Notes: generated by a model from the letters alone, not told the origin. A DNA stretch of 64,000 nucleotides from Henricia sp. BOLD:AAB3569 (GCA_037783545.1 JBBELK010000525.1:1860001-1924000); one strand, 5' to 3'; counted from the first letter of the stretch, positions 35,301 to 50,300 are shown. Program-made: numbers and translations.

Positions 35301-38300
35301 ACATGTTTCATGAAATGTCTTGTGTGTTGGGCATTACCAAGCTTATGTGCACCCACAAATTTCATTAATCTGGAATGGTTGTTTTATAAATATATGTACA
35401 CATTGTGGGGTGTACGCAGATATTTTATTGAGGGTATGCATTCCGCTTGAATGACTTTGTACATATGATTAGACAATTGTATCTGCATGACAGACACCTC
35501 GTCACAGGAATAGGCGAAAACAGTCAAAAACTGACAACATACCAATATCTGTAACTTAATGCTTTTGCATCAAGTGAAGAGTGTACTGTCCCATGCATAA
35601 CACAAATTTTGCTGATTGTCACTTTGTTATTCATTAACTGAAACAATTAATGACCCTGCCGAAAAGTACTTTATAACATTGCAACTTCTCAATAGGTATG
35701 GTGTACACTGGTTTAGAATCTATAGAGACATGGTTCGTTCAGGTCAATTCAAATGTTGACACTGTGGTTAATAATAAGTGGTTTCATGTTATTTTGAGAC
35801 ACCCCACCACTATATATTAATTACTAAATACACTACTTATAATGAAATGATTCAATTCACAAACTAATTACTTCACCTTTTCAGAAAGTCCCAATGACTG
35901 GCCGTAATTAAAACTGTCAAATTTAATTATTAAATCCAATTAAACAACTACATGTACCTGTTGATAACACACCGGAACCAAAGACTGTTTGCGATGTCCC
36001 ATCTTCATGGACAGAGAGGCCATATAGAAAACTAATGACCTTGCACAACCATCCCACATATGGCAATATAACAGCCGTATAAATTATATTCGTCCACATG
36101 TTTAAAAAAAAACATACCACTGACGGAATACAATACTTGTCAATATGCTGTTCTTGTCCACGTGGCCCCCTGACTGCAATATAATTAACATAGCCGTACC
36201 CGTTTTATGGCCCACTGGTATTTGTGCATGTTCAATAGCAATATGGAAATTATGCACAAAGCAAAGTGAACTATCAGGGTTTATTTGAAAATGTAGTGGG
36301 GGGAACAACGTCAATATTTGTGTAATTTCAATTGAACAGTAATGGAAGATATGCATTTTATTACCTATTTGTGAATGGTAGATCCTAATTTGCATAATCC
36401 GAACCAACATCTGGCTGTGTGCAGCTGACACAATTATGAAAGCCATACAATTCAGTGATGTCATCACACAGTGTACACAATGGGCGCAGCCTACATATAG
36501 TACCACACAGATTGTAACTATGATGAATGAAATTCAAAGGGCGGGCTTAATTAAATAATCGTATACAATGTCCTCTCCTGCTAAATGATACACTGCTTTT
36601 TACATTAGAATGTCTATGAACTCAAAAGATAAACAGGAGAAAACAAAAATATTATGAAGTGTGTCTTTCCACAGTAAAGGGGGCATTTTGGCAACACAGA
36701 CCATATTTTCGAGGAAATACCTTCTGCTCTCAAAATAAAAGAAATAAGTTTAAGTTGTTCTGAAGAGATAACTTACCGTAGGCCTAAAAAGGGTTACAAA
36801 TAGTGTGCCAATATGCCTTTCTAAAAACCCTGTGTACAAATTTCCAATATTGGAACATTTTAGGCCGTCCCGGTTACGAGATTAAATTGGAAATGTTTAC
36901 ACAGGGTTTTTAGATAGGCATGTTGTCACACTATTTGTAACTCTTTTTGGGCCCAAGTTCTCTCTTCAGAACAACAAACATTTCTTTTATTTTGAGACCA
37001 GTGTTGCCAAAATGCCCCCTTTACCGTGGAAAGACTCGAGTACATTGAAAGTGCGCAAAATACTTGTATATTTTGCATAAATCATGGCAAAAAGGGCAGT
37101 AAAATCCACTCACATTCTTGATGTCTATACACTCCATATCTTATAACTAGCTCACTTAAATGTGACAGAAGCCAATTTTGTACTTTATTTAGACACATTT
37201 GTGCCAAAAAAACTGAATGGAAAAAGTTACCTGCACTTTCCAACCATTTTTAATTTAAAAAAACAAAATCTTATTTGCACACAGAAATTGATCTTGTTTA
37301 AACCATGAACCTTAGCCCATTAAAGGCACAGGCTTGTCAGCAATGCATGCGCAGCAAATTCGTGCCACGAAATACGAAGCATCATGCCTTTGCTATGGAG
37401 CTGCTTATTTCGTGGCACAAATTTGGCGCGCGCGCATTTCTGAAGAACCTGTGCCTTTAAGGTCACCCATACTGAGGAATGTTTTTGGAGATAAAACATG
37501 GATAATTTGACTTTATGCTATTAGAAAAAAATGCTAACATTGCATGAACTTAGTGGTTTTTTTTTGTATAATGAGGGTATATGATAGGATTGACAATTAG
37601 AGATGAATTTAAAAAACACGAGAAAATTGCAATGCCCCGACTGGGATTTGAACCCAGGTCCTGATTTTTCTTGGCACGTTTTATATAACCAACAATGATA
37701 AAGAACTGTCAATAGAGCTTCTGCACCAGCGGCCATGACAAGGGGCAGGTTTCCTTATTTAAATGATGTAACAATAGAACCACAAAGCACCTACTCATGC
37801 ATGACACATGGTAACAATGTGACTGCCCCCTGTCATGGCCGCCGTGCAAAGGCTCTATAGTGGAGTGTGACCAGATCACATTTTTACCCCACAATTGTTT
37901 CCATGGGTTTGGAGATTTTTATACCATATCTTGTGTCATATTTTTCTCATTATCATTCTGAAATATCTCACCTCCAATCCGTATATTTCCAGGGATATAA
38001 TCAAAAATGCACCGAAATTTAGTAAACTAATTTATTCGGTTACATAAAGCAGTGCAGTGATTACACCAACCTTTTGCTTCTACATCCAAAATTGGAGATT
38101 GCAAATTTCCTGTTTTCTTCCCATGATAGTATTTTGGGGAGGCATTTTATTATGAATGTTAGGTTAGAACGAAATTCATTTTTCGGAAAAATCTGGTCAC
38201 GCTCCTTAAGTCATTTTAAGGAGAAAATTTTTAAACCCGACCTTTTATGTTTAATACTTGAACCAAAAATTGAGAAAAAGTTTAACATATGACTACATCA

Positions 38301-41300
38301 TACTACAATGTATATCATAGTATGATTTTTGATCAAATGGAAGCAAGGTTTAAAGCAAAGTTGGGATAAAATGTCAATTTCCAACGTTAAACAATTTTCT
38401 TTTATTTCAAGAAAAATCATGAATAAAAACAATAAAAAGATATAAAAATGGATTGATAAACTTACCTCAATAAGTTTGTCAACATCTTCAATTTCTCCTG
38501 GTAAATCAGACAGAGCATTAAAGATCTGAGCTGAATTCTCTAGCTGAAGTAATTCGTTCTCCTGCAAATAAAAAGTAAAATGTCAAGGCATCAATTCTTG
38601 TCAAATGTAAGATTCATGTCTAAAGGCTGGTTGCCTGAATGGGGTATTCTTTTGCCAGAAAAGTGGACTAATTTTCCCTTTGCAATAAGTTAAAATGTCA
38701 TAGAAAGAAACAATTTGGCCCATGTCATGAAGTACATGGGTCATTCCATGAACACGGGACACAGTGTCCCCCTTACGTCGTCACACTTATGGAGTTGATT
38801 TTTTATAATTACCAGACTTCAGAGAACGATCACCCTCGGCATATAAAGAATATATGACCTCATGAATCGAACACCACCTTTATCTGTTGATACTACCCAA
38901 AACATAACGAGAACGATTCAATAAACTAGTGCGATCTTCTAAGTGCAAGTGTGACATTTTGAAACTTTCGCTTAAAATGTGACAAATGTTGCTCATAATG
39001 TAATTTTAATCAATAAAATCTAGGTTCTACAGCTGGCAAAAATCAGCAACTAGCTTTTCCAGAAAGAAACCGGTAAAAAAGACCTGAAATGTAATAGCAA
39101 GAGTTTAAAAATGCCTTAGAGTCCCCCCTTACGTCGTGAAACAATTTTCTTGAATATTTTCAAGACTATGATACCAAGACATGTTTAACCGTTTGTAAAT
39201 TATTTTAAATATTTTACATTATTTAGAAATTGCAGGAATTTCTTGAAACAATTTTGTTAACTTGAAAAGGCCAATTTTACAAATGGATAAAAATGTCACA
39301 CTTTGGCTCCTGTTTTTATGGAAAGATCCACACTCAAAACAATGAGCTGAGTAGATCTTGTTCTCCAGGGGCATTTTAAAAATATTGCGATTTTAATTGT
39401 TTTATGTTAAATGTTGTATTATGTAAACCAAAGTGTTTAAGTTCTTGGACTTCTTTGAAATCGAATTGAAATGAATTTTATGGTGCTGCTAAGCACACAT
39501 ATTTGCTTATCACAGAATTTCTTTCCTTTATAGAATGGGGCAAGAGCCAACAAATGGTTAAATTATGCTCTTAGAAACAGTACTAGAATATCAGTAAATG
39601 CATACCTGCCAACATTGCCGAGTAAACAATTCGGACTGTAGTGAAACTTGCAACGGTCGAGTTGGTACAACAGTCAAGTTGACCTAGTACTGCACCCGTT
39701 TTCATGTACACAACACATGCGGCGCGCGTGGGGAGTCAGGTCAAGTCGACCGTTTACCAACTGTTCCGATTTTCAACACTTTTATTAACAAATACGATAA
39801 AATCGGACTAGCTGGCAGGAATGTAAATACATATCACAAAAAAAAAACCAAAAAAATCTTTGTTAAGCAAATTTGGTCCCCGATGGCGAGGTTTGAACAC
39901 CCGTGAAACCTCCACCCCACGTACGGGTCTGAAGATTGGTGTGATAAAGACTAATTCCAAAATGAACGCAGTTTAATCCTCACCTTGTGTTTGAACATAG
40001 CCAGTGTGATCTGGAATAGGATTATAGAGCCTTCATAGAAGAACATGTCCCAGATGCGCAGGAGTACACGGATGTGAACCACGCTGGCGAAGACCGTCAG
40101 GAACCAGTGCAGGGTGATCAGGGATAATTCTGCAAATAAAACAGGGGTCTCTGGTTCAAATCCTGTTTTTGCCTAATATTCAAATGAAATTAGCCTTTTA
40201 CGTGTTTTGCATGAATAGCATCTAGTGTACTGACGTACTTCCTTTTACATGCACACGTAGCATCCACTTGACCAGACTAAATGTTTGTTGCTATGCGGTG
40301 CACACGGCAGGTGTAAGGTACAGAATCAATCAACCAGACTGTTGGTTGCTAGGCAATGGCATGACCCACCCAAAGATTAAAACCCTAATAGCAGGAGTGT
40401 ACTGAAGGATGCCAATATTACAGTTGTACAAATGGCCAAGACAGGTTTTTGGAATATACAAAATTGTTAAATGTGACCCGGTCTGCAAAAATGAGTAGGA
40501 TACCACACAGTCTCTTTCAAATGTAACTGTCAAATTTGTTAAACATCAGCAACAGATTTCTGGTTATGGTCGAGAAAACTCGACTCATTTTTGCAGAGTC
40601 GTTCACTATAATGCTCTTCAGAACTTCCACAATATTCAGTGTGGTGCATAATTACTGTGAAATTGAAATAGCTCAAGATGGGGTGAGAGAAAAATCACAT
40701 GATTCTCATCGGGTTTCAAACTCCAGCAGTCGATTTCACGAAACATTGCGCAGCTTGCGCAACCTTTGACAAATGGCGCAAGCCCCATAGCTTGCGTGTT
40801 ATCTTCGTAAGAATGTTGCGCAATTTACGCAATGAAATGTTGGGCAAGTGGGCTTACGCAACTGCGCAAGTTTCGTGAAATCGGCTGCAGACCTCTGACA
40901 TTCCGGCCTCTACCAGCTGAGCCATAAGGCACAGACACAGTGGTATATTCTCTCAGGTTTTCTTTCCAAAAGAGGCAATTTGTTTTCTCTTAGTGTTGCA
41001 TGGGTGTGTATTTGAGTAAAGAACTTGGTCTCTATTTTTCTTGTGGAGTGAAGCGGCCAGTCTATCACAAAGTATATTGAAACATTATGTTGAAATTCAT
41101 GTATTAAAACCTGGAAGAACTCTATTTATAGTTTTCTTTTTAAAGTCCAACTATACGATGATCTCTCATTATAAGAACAAAACCAAAATATTAAGTTCAA
41201 AAATAGCGAATATTAACTCAAAGAAGAAAAAAAAGCAGTTTTACAAGTGATTTGAGAAGAGGGAAAACTGGATAAATTCTCAATGTGAAATTTTAAAATG

Positions 41301-44300
41301 ACGTACCTATATCATGGCTTTTTAGTAGCTGGTCCAACCCTGGTAGAAAACTAACCATCAATTGACGTAAGACTCGTTGGTCAGCCTACACACACAAGAC
41401 AAAACATGGCAAAATGAAATGAATCACTGGACTTAAATTGTACTTTCATTTTAATGTGGTTTTGGGAGTTTTCCCGTCTCTCAGCTACAAACAGCGCCCT
41501 CACACTCCTTGGAGATTTCGGCTCCAAAACTCCACTAAGAGATGTTCTAAATACGTTTTAATTTTCATTTTCATTAACTTTTAGTAATGTTAAACTTTAT
41601 CTCAATTACTGAATGGCACACCTTAATATTCTCCTTGGTTTCACATACAAATCTCTGATAAACAAGAAATAGATAATCTGCCCTTAAATACACAATGCAG
41701 TATACACGAATCCGGTTGCTAAGGGCTCCTTCCCTGCAAGTCCGCCATAGCTGGGGGCCATCCACTGCCATGGACTGGGCGCTTTGTCTTGTTGTTAAAT
41801 CGAACAGCGCACAACGCGTACGCGCGCGTACACAGGCTTCACAAGCAAGCAAATAAACGCGCAAAATTGTTCGAAGTGACAACATAATGTAACAGCATAT
41901 CATCAACACAAAACCCACAGTTCATGGCACTGGATGGCCCCCAGCTATGGCGGACGTACATGGACCATGACTTTGCAGCTCGGATTGGTGTATAGACCAA
42001 TCCATTACCTATGCCTCCTTCCCTGTATATCCGCCATAACTTGGGGGTTTCCAGTGCATGGACTGTGCGTTTTGTGTTGCTGTTAGAACGAAAAGCGCGC
42101 ATCCAATACATACACCCGCCCCCTTCGCATACACAATCCTACAAAGATGCACTTCAAACAAGTTGCGCGTCTTTGTAGGATCGCGTACGCGAAGGGGCGC
42201 GTTGTGTGCATGTAATGTCAATGCAACACAAAACGAACAGCAACACAAAACACACAGTCCATGCACTGGAATCTCCCCAGCTATGGCGGATATACAGGGA
42301 ATGAGACCTTAGTTTCCGGATTGGTCTATATGCACTACACAAAGTGCTTTTCCTGAGACCTCAAAGCACACTCGGGTGGGACTCGAATCCACCACCTCCT
42401 GCATACTAGGCAGATGTCTTAACCACTCGACAACCCAACTTGCTAATGCTGAATGGCTGGTATGAATATTCCACAGACAATTTTTGAAGAGCTTCATCGC
42501 AAAATGCTGTATGTCCATTTTGGGGATTGGAGAAAACTGTCATTTGATATTACAACTTAGCACTACCGTCAATGGCAAATTCCAATAAGTAAACCAGTTT
42601 TTGTGGGATATAACACAGTTTGACAAACATATAGGACCACCAATCGAGAATGTACTGACACCATTATCTCAATTTTTATGGATACGGCGTTTACAGCGTC
42701 TTGCGATGAAACTCTTCTTTAGACCTTATCACAAATACTGTACACCTTGAGTAATTTTGCACAAAAGTAGAACTCTATTGTGAAAAGACCAAGCGTGCAG
42801 ACTTTTCCCTTCGCACAATACTCTTCAGGCCTTGTGCAAAGTGACTCGAGTATAGACCTTTATCACGGTGCGTCCATCTTTGTCTTGTTCCCCATAGTAC
42901 GTGTCGGGCACGATCAGTGCGTCTGCGCTACCACGCGATAGCGAGTGTAATCTCCTGTTGACATACGCTGCGCGCTCTCTTGATCGCGCAGCGCCTGTGC
43001 TATTGTGATGCACACAAAACGGGACCAAACTATTTTTTTCTGCAAGCCTCGCTTTGGTTACATTCCTTTTAATAGGAGAAAAGGGAAGTTGGCCGCACCG
43101 TGATAAAGGCCTATTATTTGCGACAAAGCTTATAGCAGCGCGGTACCTGGACTCCTAGTAGTGTGCTTGAGTAGTATGAAGCTGGCACCAGATCCTCGAT
43201 GATAGCACACATCAGCCAGAATGTGTCTTCCTCTTCCATGAACAGTAGCAGGGATGCAGCAATCTGTGGTACAGAGAAAAATATGGTCCTCATCAGGGCC
43301 AAATTTCATAGAGCTGCTTAAGCGCTAGCTGAAAACGTGTGCTTACTGTAGCAGAAAAGTTGTGCTTACGTTAAAGGGCCTGTGACGTCCTAAACAACTT
43401 TGTGCCCAAGCTTTGCTTCATAATGACGGATTACTTGTTCTGCAAGACATACTATTGTTCGTTTGGATGTAAAATCAATAAAAGGTGGCATTTTTCAACT
43501 TTGAATATTTCATTGCAATAAATCACAGACAGAGGGCGCTGTTTTGAGTGCATCACATAAGGAAGACAGAAGGGAAAAGTTAAGAAAAAACATAAGACTT
43601 CAAGTTGGACTTGTGGCAAATTGCTGCAGTTTCTACCCCCAGTTTTGTCATGGCTTACAGCAGGCAACATGTAAAACAGCCATGGATTACAAAAGTTTCA
43701 GGAAAATTGAGAAAAAAGTGGAATCTTTTGTGCACAGGTCAATGTGATTTTCCTGTGTTTGCCTCTTGTGACGTCGTGACCTTGGTCATGAATATGCATA
43801 TTTTCATTAGCATAAAAACTAAAAACCTTTGTTTTAACCCCCAAAGCAAGCTCCAAATAGGATTTTTATGACTTTAACTGAGTAAAGTGGTTTTAAAGCA
43901 TAGATTTCATTGATAAAAATCCTAAATAAGGGGCCCTTTAAGGCTATTTCACAGCCGCGGCGTGCTTAAGCATGCGCGCGCTTGGAAACCGCCATTGTTG
44001 CGTCACTATCTTAAGCAAAATTTGGCTCTGCGGTTAAGGCAGGTTTTCAGTTGCTTACCATTAACAATGTCTATGAAATAGCCTGACGCTCGGTTAACGG
44101 AAAATGGGCTGTTAAACAGCTCTATGAAATTGGGCCCGGGATTTGAACTCGAGACCTCTGACAACCGGGCAGTTGTATATTTCTTCAGGTTTTCCCAAAT
44201 GAACCCAGTTTTCCCCATTAACTCTAACACTCCTCAATCCTCAAATCAATACGATTTTGCATACACCCTAGGGAATTAGGGTTAATACAATTTTTCTCTT

Positions 44301-47300
44301 GGTGTTGCATCACCATAGAATTAAAATAACGAAACACGGGATGAGAAGTTCAAAACAACATACATTGTTCTCATCGAGATTTTCATCTGAGACCTTTGAC
44401 ATACCAGGCAGATGTTCTACCAGCTGAACTATGAGGCAGTGGTATACTCAGGTTTTCTCCCCATGAACCCGATTTTTCTCTCGGTGTTGCATTGGCCCAC
44501 AGGGAAAGGGTGTCAGCACGATTGGGAAATGCAAACAAGCTGAGGGTGGATTCACACAAACTTTTTTACATGTCACATGAGTGAATTTGACCTGTGTCGC
44601 TTCAAGAAATTGCACCATGAAGAAATATGGTGTAAATTTATGCACTGAAAATCACACTATGAGCAAGAACATATACATGTTCATTGTAACCCCATTGTTA
44701 GTAACAATGGTGTGTGCCCAATTTCCATTGTTAGATGTTCATAGTGTCACAGAATCATAAAAACGTTTGCTGCCCAAGTCTATTCTGTGATCTTCAGTGC
44801 ATTATTTGACTCCAAAATCCCTCAGAGCCGCAGTTTCGCGAAGTGACGCTCGTCAAATTTACGTAAATGCAGGAAAAATTGTCAGTGTGAATCCACCTTA
44901 AAGGCACAGGCTCGTCAGCAATGCGCGCCCGCCAAATTCGTGCTCGAAACACGCAGCTCCATGCCTTTGCTATGGAGCTGCGTATTGCGTGGCACACATT
45001 TGGCGGGCGCGCATTGCTGACGAGCCTGTGCCTTTAAGAAAAAATTCAATTTTTGCTGGCTCATACCACTCCTGTTCCTTGGCAGTAGCCGATATCTGGG
45101 TACAGCCAGGCAATTCCCCTCAAGATTCGCCGCAGCCGGGATATTCCAGTGTTCTTGCTGGAAGTGAAACAAGCATTGCTTGGCATAGTGCGCAGTAGGT
45201 CCTGGGATATTTAAAAAAACAAAAAACAAAAACAAAGATAAAAATAGTTAAAGCCCAAATACATTTTACTTAACGAATTGACAAGAAAAATTGACAAGAA
45301 ATAACTTTGCTCATTACACAAGTTGAAATTGGATCTTGTACCTCAATTATTCTACCTACAATTAAAACACTGCACTCACCTTTTCAATCTGTTTGGCTGT
45401 TAGGGAATGCTCATTGGCACTGGCTTTGATAATCTCCTGGTGAGAATAAACAAAATCCATGTAGTTAACTGGGAAGTAAACATTATTGTTATACCCCGTC
45501 TTGGAATACTGCAGTTTCATTGGTCCAGAACGGTCACATGTCCATGTGATAAAAACTCATATCACCCTGCCGTATGCGAATTTAACTTCATATCACCCGG
45601 CCGTACTATGCGTGTTCTTGCCCCTGTCCATAGCACGCGTAACGCGCTGTATGAGGCTCCATTAGTAAAAGAAACCGTGTGTTACGCCCGCTAGAGGCGC
45701 ACAACACGCACGCACATCGCATTAATCCACACGCTGTGCGCGTGCTACCTTCGCAATGTTACACACGCACAGGTAGTAGTCCGAAGACTAGCGAAAGTGC
45801 AGAGACGAATTGTTTTTACAATTTCAACATTCCAAATAATAGAAACGATATTATTATGCTGTACGGAGACCATGAGACGGGATATAACAAAACAATTGTT
45901 GACTGGTGTGGTGTGGGATATGGGTTTTAACACCCTCGGGAGCTCATAGCACCTTCGGCGTTGCCTCGGGTGCTATGAGCTCCCTCGGGTGTTAAAACTC
46001 CATATCCCACACCACACCAGTCAACAATTTATAATGTAGGCAATATGGCTTTAAATACGGAGAGGCAATTTTCAATCATGCTCCCTAGGTCAGTTCTATA
46101 AAATGCAAACTGCTGATTGGAAATGTGCCAGTCTACTTTCGAGCCTTGTTTTTGGAATCGGAAAATAGAATTAAGTAACGACAAAGCCATGTGCTAAAGC
46201 ACTTTTCCATTTGCACTCATCAGAGCAAAATGCAAGAATGGTGTCATGTAAGCTTGTGCCGGTAGACGATAATTATATAATATTGGATGGCTTTGAGGGT
46301 GATATGAGAATATACCGCACGAGTCATGAAAATACCGAACGAGCCGAAATATAAAATGAAGCTGACACACTTGTACTTGTAACATTTTTCAGACAGTATA
46401 ATTTAAAATTCGAAATTGTTGAAAGTTCCACAAGCAACAGTAAACATTTCACCCTGGCACCATGGAGCTCCTTTTGTAGCTCCATGCTGGCACATATGGA
46501 AACTGTTTTCAAATACTTTCGTAATCCCACGTAGGCCTAAAACTTACGGAGAATCGCATTCAGTTCAATTTTGCTTAAGTCTTCAAAGTCCTCTGACAAT
46601 TCCTTTTCCCTCAAGTACAGCTTCAAAATGTTCACTGCTTTCGTGGTGCTTCTCCGTGTCGCTCCGCTTTCTCTATTTTGGAGGATGTCATCGTATTCAT
46701 CGTCTTCTATCGTATCAAATCTAGGCTCGCCATTTTCTTTTCATTTCGTGGAATTGAAGTGCGCGCGCGAGCTCGGTTGGTTCCGGTTGTGCATACATGC
46801 AGAATCGATACTGTTGTACAGTATTTTTTGTTACTGTACAGTGTGTGACATTTTCCACCCACAGAGGGCGCTATAACGTACAGTAACAGAAATGCACGGT
46901 ATCGCTCACAGCTTCATTTTATATAATAATATCGAATATCGCGGTATTAAATTTCAGCCGGTGTAAATATCGTCTGGTTTTTGGAATACCGAGATATCGT
47001 GAATAAACGGTACCGAAATATTCACCGCGATATTTGCAGGCACAACATGACTTTGTCATATTTCATCGCCTGCATTAACTTGTAAATTGGTCCAACCTGT
47101 GCCTGAAAAAGTCACGGCATAGCTTTCTGTTTTGTGGAAAACTAATGCCAAAATCATGGACGCACGGCTGCTAAGCCATTGCACACAGTTAGGCCTACAG
47201 GTTTGACTTTATTTACTTTTCCTTCCACATACATTGTTCTGCATTGTCTTTAATAATGTCCAATTGTCTACTACAAGGGATTAGGAAATGTCCGCGGCCC

Positions 47301-50300
47301 GGTGATGCTTTTTCAGCAGCGATGTGCCTTCTCACTGGGCGGCTTATATTACGGTAATTTTGTTGAAATAATGACGATATTATCGAATACCGCGATATTT
47401 CTCAGACGATATACCGCGGTGATCAATTTAAATACCGTCACAAGCTTAGTGTCATGACGCTAACAGTATAAGGCTAAAGACGAGAATCACGTGATCATGA
47501 TGCCATTCTTGCATTTTGTTCTGATGAGTGCAAGTCGAAAAGTGCTTTGTCGTTAACTTAATTCTATTTTCTGATTCTGTACTACCAAACACCTATTTGT
47601 GTTTGTGGAATGTAAAACTGGTCGCACACCTTCCGAGAAAAAGGTAGGAAAATGAAAAATGAAATACCTTGTATGAGGTCTCGCTATTTTCTTTCTTAAG
47701 CTGAGCACCAGATAATCTCATCCAGAGCTGGGGTCGCATACTGTGAGGTACTCCCTCACGGACCAGGCTACGCAGCTTCTCTGTGTGGGGAAGTCGGCTT
47801 TCAAGCTGCAAATAACATAACAAATCATCCAAACTTAATTTAGGATATTTTGATTCAATTTATGAAACTCTTTCCAAAGTGCAATTAAAATATGAAGTAA
47901 GAAATTATTGCATAATTTGTCCATACATGACGCAGTACCTAACACTATATACCGGAACTGAGTGCATTTTCTCGAGAATGTACTAAAAATCTCATGGCGT
48001 GCTTGGGTGGGACTCGAACCCACGACCTCCTGCATACTAGGCAGATTAAAATACTTGCAATTAAATTACTTGCATAATTACTTGCATAAATCTGAATTTG
48101 GAAACAAAAGAAGACAGAAACCATTTTAGTTCTGCCAAAATGAATAAATGAACAGTAGAACCAAATTTGGGATGAGAGAAAAATTGTAAGGGCCTTATCG
48201 GGATAGTAAAAAAGATTAGTGTAAATTTCAGATTAATTAATTCACAGGGCCATGCAGGAACAAAAAAAAGGCCCTTTTCAAGTTCCACAAATATGAATAC
48301 ATGAGTATGCAAGGGAAAAAATCTATAAATTCACATGAAAGCCTATCATTATGAGATTTAAGCAACGCTGGCAAGTTGATCGCACCACAAGCCTACAGAC
48401 GACCAGTAATACAACCCACGACGAGTTTAATTAAAACGTCAGATAACCAAACACAGAGCAGGGCCTGAATTTGAGATCTCTACAGTTAAGGCCCATTCAT
48501 GTGCAAAGTAGCTCTAGGCAGGAGTGATATTAAGATGACAGGTGCTTGTACAATGTCGGATATTGATTGGAACACACCGAGACATTGGTCTACATGAGAC
48601 ATGAAGACTTGTTCAAGACATCAAAATACTCCAGCAATACTAAAGAAACACTAGTCATATATTTTTTTTATTAGGGGCAGTCCAAAGTTGTCAATATTTT
48701 CACCGTTGTAGAGAGTAGTATTTTTCTAGAGCCCTCCCCTCCACCCTGAAATACTACTACTTTTTTTGTCACTGCCATGAAATGTCAACATTTTACAGTA
48801 CTACGCGGCCCTCGACCCCCCTTACTATGCTTTGTAGAACCTTGAAAATGTTGACAACTTTGGACGTCCCCTAACAAGATTTATTAAAGTTTTGATTGCA
48901 ATATCAAGAAAGTTCAGTCTATATTGTGTGTCACACTAATAATTTTTAATGCAAGCATTTTTTTCACCTTGGTTTTAAAAGAGCTTATAAGGAATAATTT
49001 CAAACTACAAGTGTGTGAAAAGTATGTCCACGATACAGATGAATTTAGGTGTAAAGGTTTTCACACTGGCTCCACAGTTTTTGGTATGAGACTGATTAGG
49101 ACTGTCAAATTGACTGCATATTACAACTTGTAAACATTTCTTTCCATCCCCAGCTCCCCGATTCCTCACCCCCTCCCCCACCCCCCTTCTCTCAAAAGGA
49201 AGGGGAGGAAAAAAAGGGGGAGGGCAAACACGTATAGACTGTATCGAATAGCTGCCATCTTGTGGGACAATTTGGATATTTTAAATTGGTCAACAATGTA
49301 AGCACAAAATGTGTGTCCTCACTGAACAAAGAAACCTAGATGGCAGCTATTGGATACGGTCTATAGACAGAGCTGCGAACTTGAAGATACCCAGAAATTA
49401 GTTTGATCTCCCGACTTCAGACATATCCAAAAATCTCTGAGGTTGTTAATTGACAATCCAGGATTGTCAATTTTTATCTGTGTCAGGAGTTGCGAGATCA
49501 GTCATTTTCCAGGTAATTTGTTGCAAAATCCAGTATTAGATGTGCAACTTATATATTTATACAGTACCTTATCCCATGTAAGGCTGCCCATGTCTTGATT
49601 GTGGGCAAACTCAAAGTATGCTGTCCATTTCAGTCTGTGTTGTGGATCTTCAAGGAACGGTTGGCTCAGAAACTTACTGGAGTTAGGCTCAGCACCGTCT
49701 GAAGGTATAAAAAGGCAGATCAATCATTTCACAAATGGAGTCAGGCTTTTATATAAACAACAACTTCAACAAAAATATGGCGGATATAGTCTCTAATAAC
49801 ATTTAGAAGATTTGATTTGCAAAGGGCTTGAAAAGTTGAAGAGTAAAGTTTCATTTTTGTGTAAGCTTTAAAAACCTTTAAAAAAATTTTGATTAAAAAT
49901 TATTACCTTCTTCATCGACTCTAAATCCAAATTCATCATATCGAAAATCCATCTGGGCGCCAGAATCTTCAGTCTGTAAATAAAAATACATTCTTGTTAA
50001 AGAATCGAGCAGCCAATAGTAGTAATGGCTTAAATGAAATGACATTCTTGCATACAGCTCCTTCGTGCATTCCTATGTAAAAATTGTTATTCTCTTCGCC
50101 TAGCAAAAGCCATACTAGAGTACAAGGCATTGCTGCAGTTTCCATTGTTTTCAGTTTTTTTAATGGGTTTAATGAACTTCAATTTGCAGCCCGTAGGCTG
50201 AATTGCATGAAACTTGCAAGTGTTTTCCATTTAAGCATCAAGATACATAGATGGGTGGTGCCATTGGCAGCCGACAGCCAGAGACAACGGGCAATCCCTT

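Larger units (their letters stand above)
27046..38465 (-). other. SGSM3: SGSM3 intron 12 (11.4 kb)
   Basis: The largest intron, bounded by GTAAGT and CTTATAAG. It contains at least eleven elements listed separately (families K, H, G, W, C, F, A and the hAT element). The pieces 29915-31240, 31571-32267, 32411-33387 and 35106-36659 show no gene and no repeat I could define. Confidence 0.7.

Noticed and set aside
37636-37700. Possible tRNA gene
   Set aside because: Only the T-arm half is present; no D-arm or anticodon arm can be drawn.
41574-42342. Overlapping minus-strand open frames of 62-114 codons
   Set aside because: They read through two palindromic family F elements; repeated peptides such as PQLWR come from the element arms.
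42363-42440. Possible functional tRNA gene
   Set aside because: A and B boxes are present, but the acceptor stem pairs poorly and a truncated sister copy at 47995 shows it is a SINE head.
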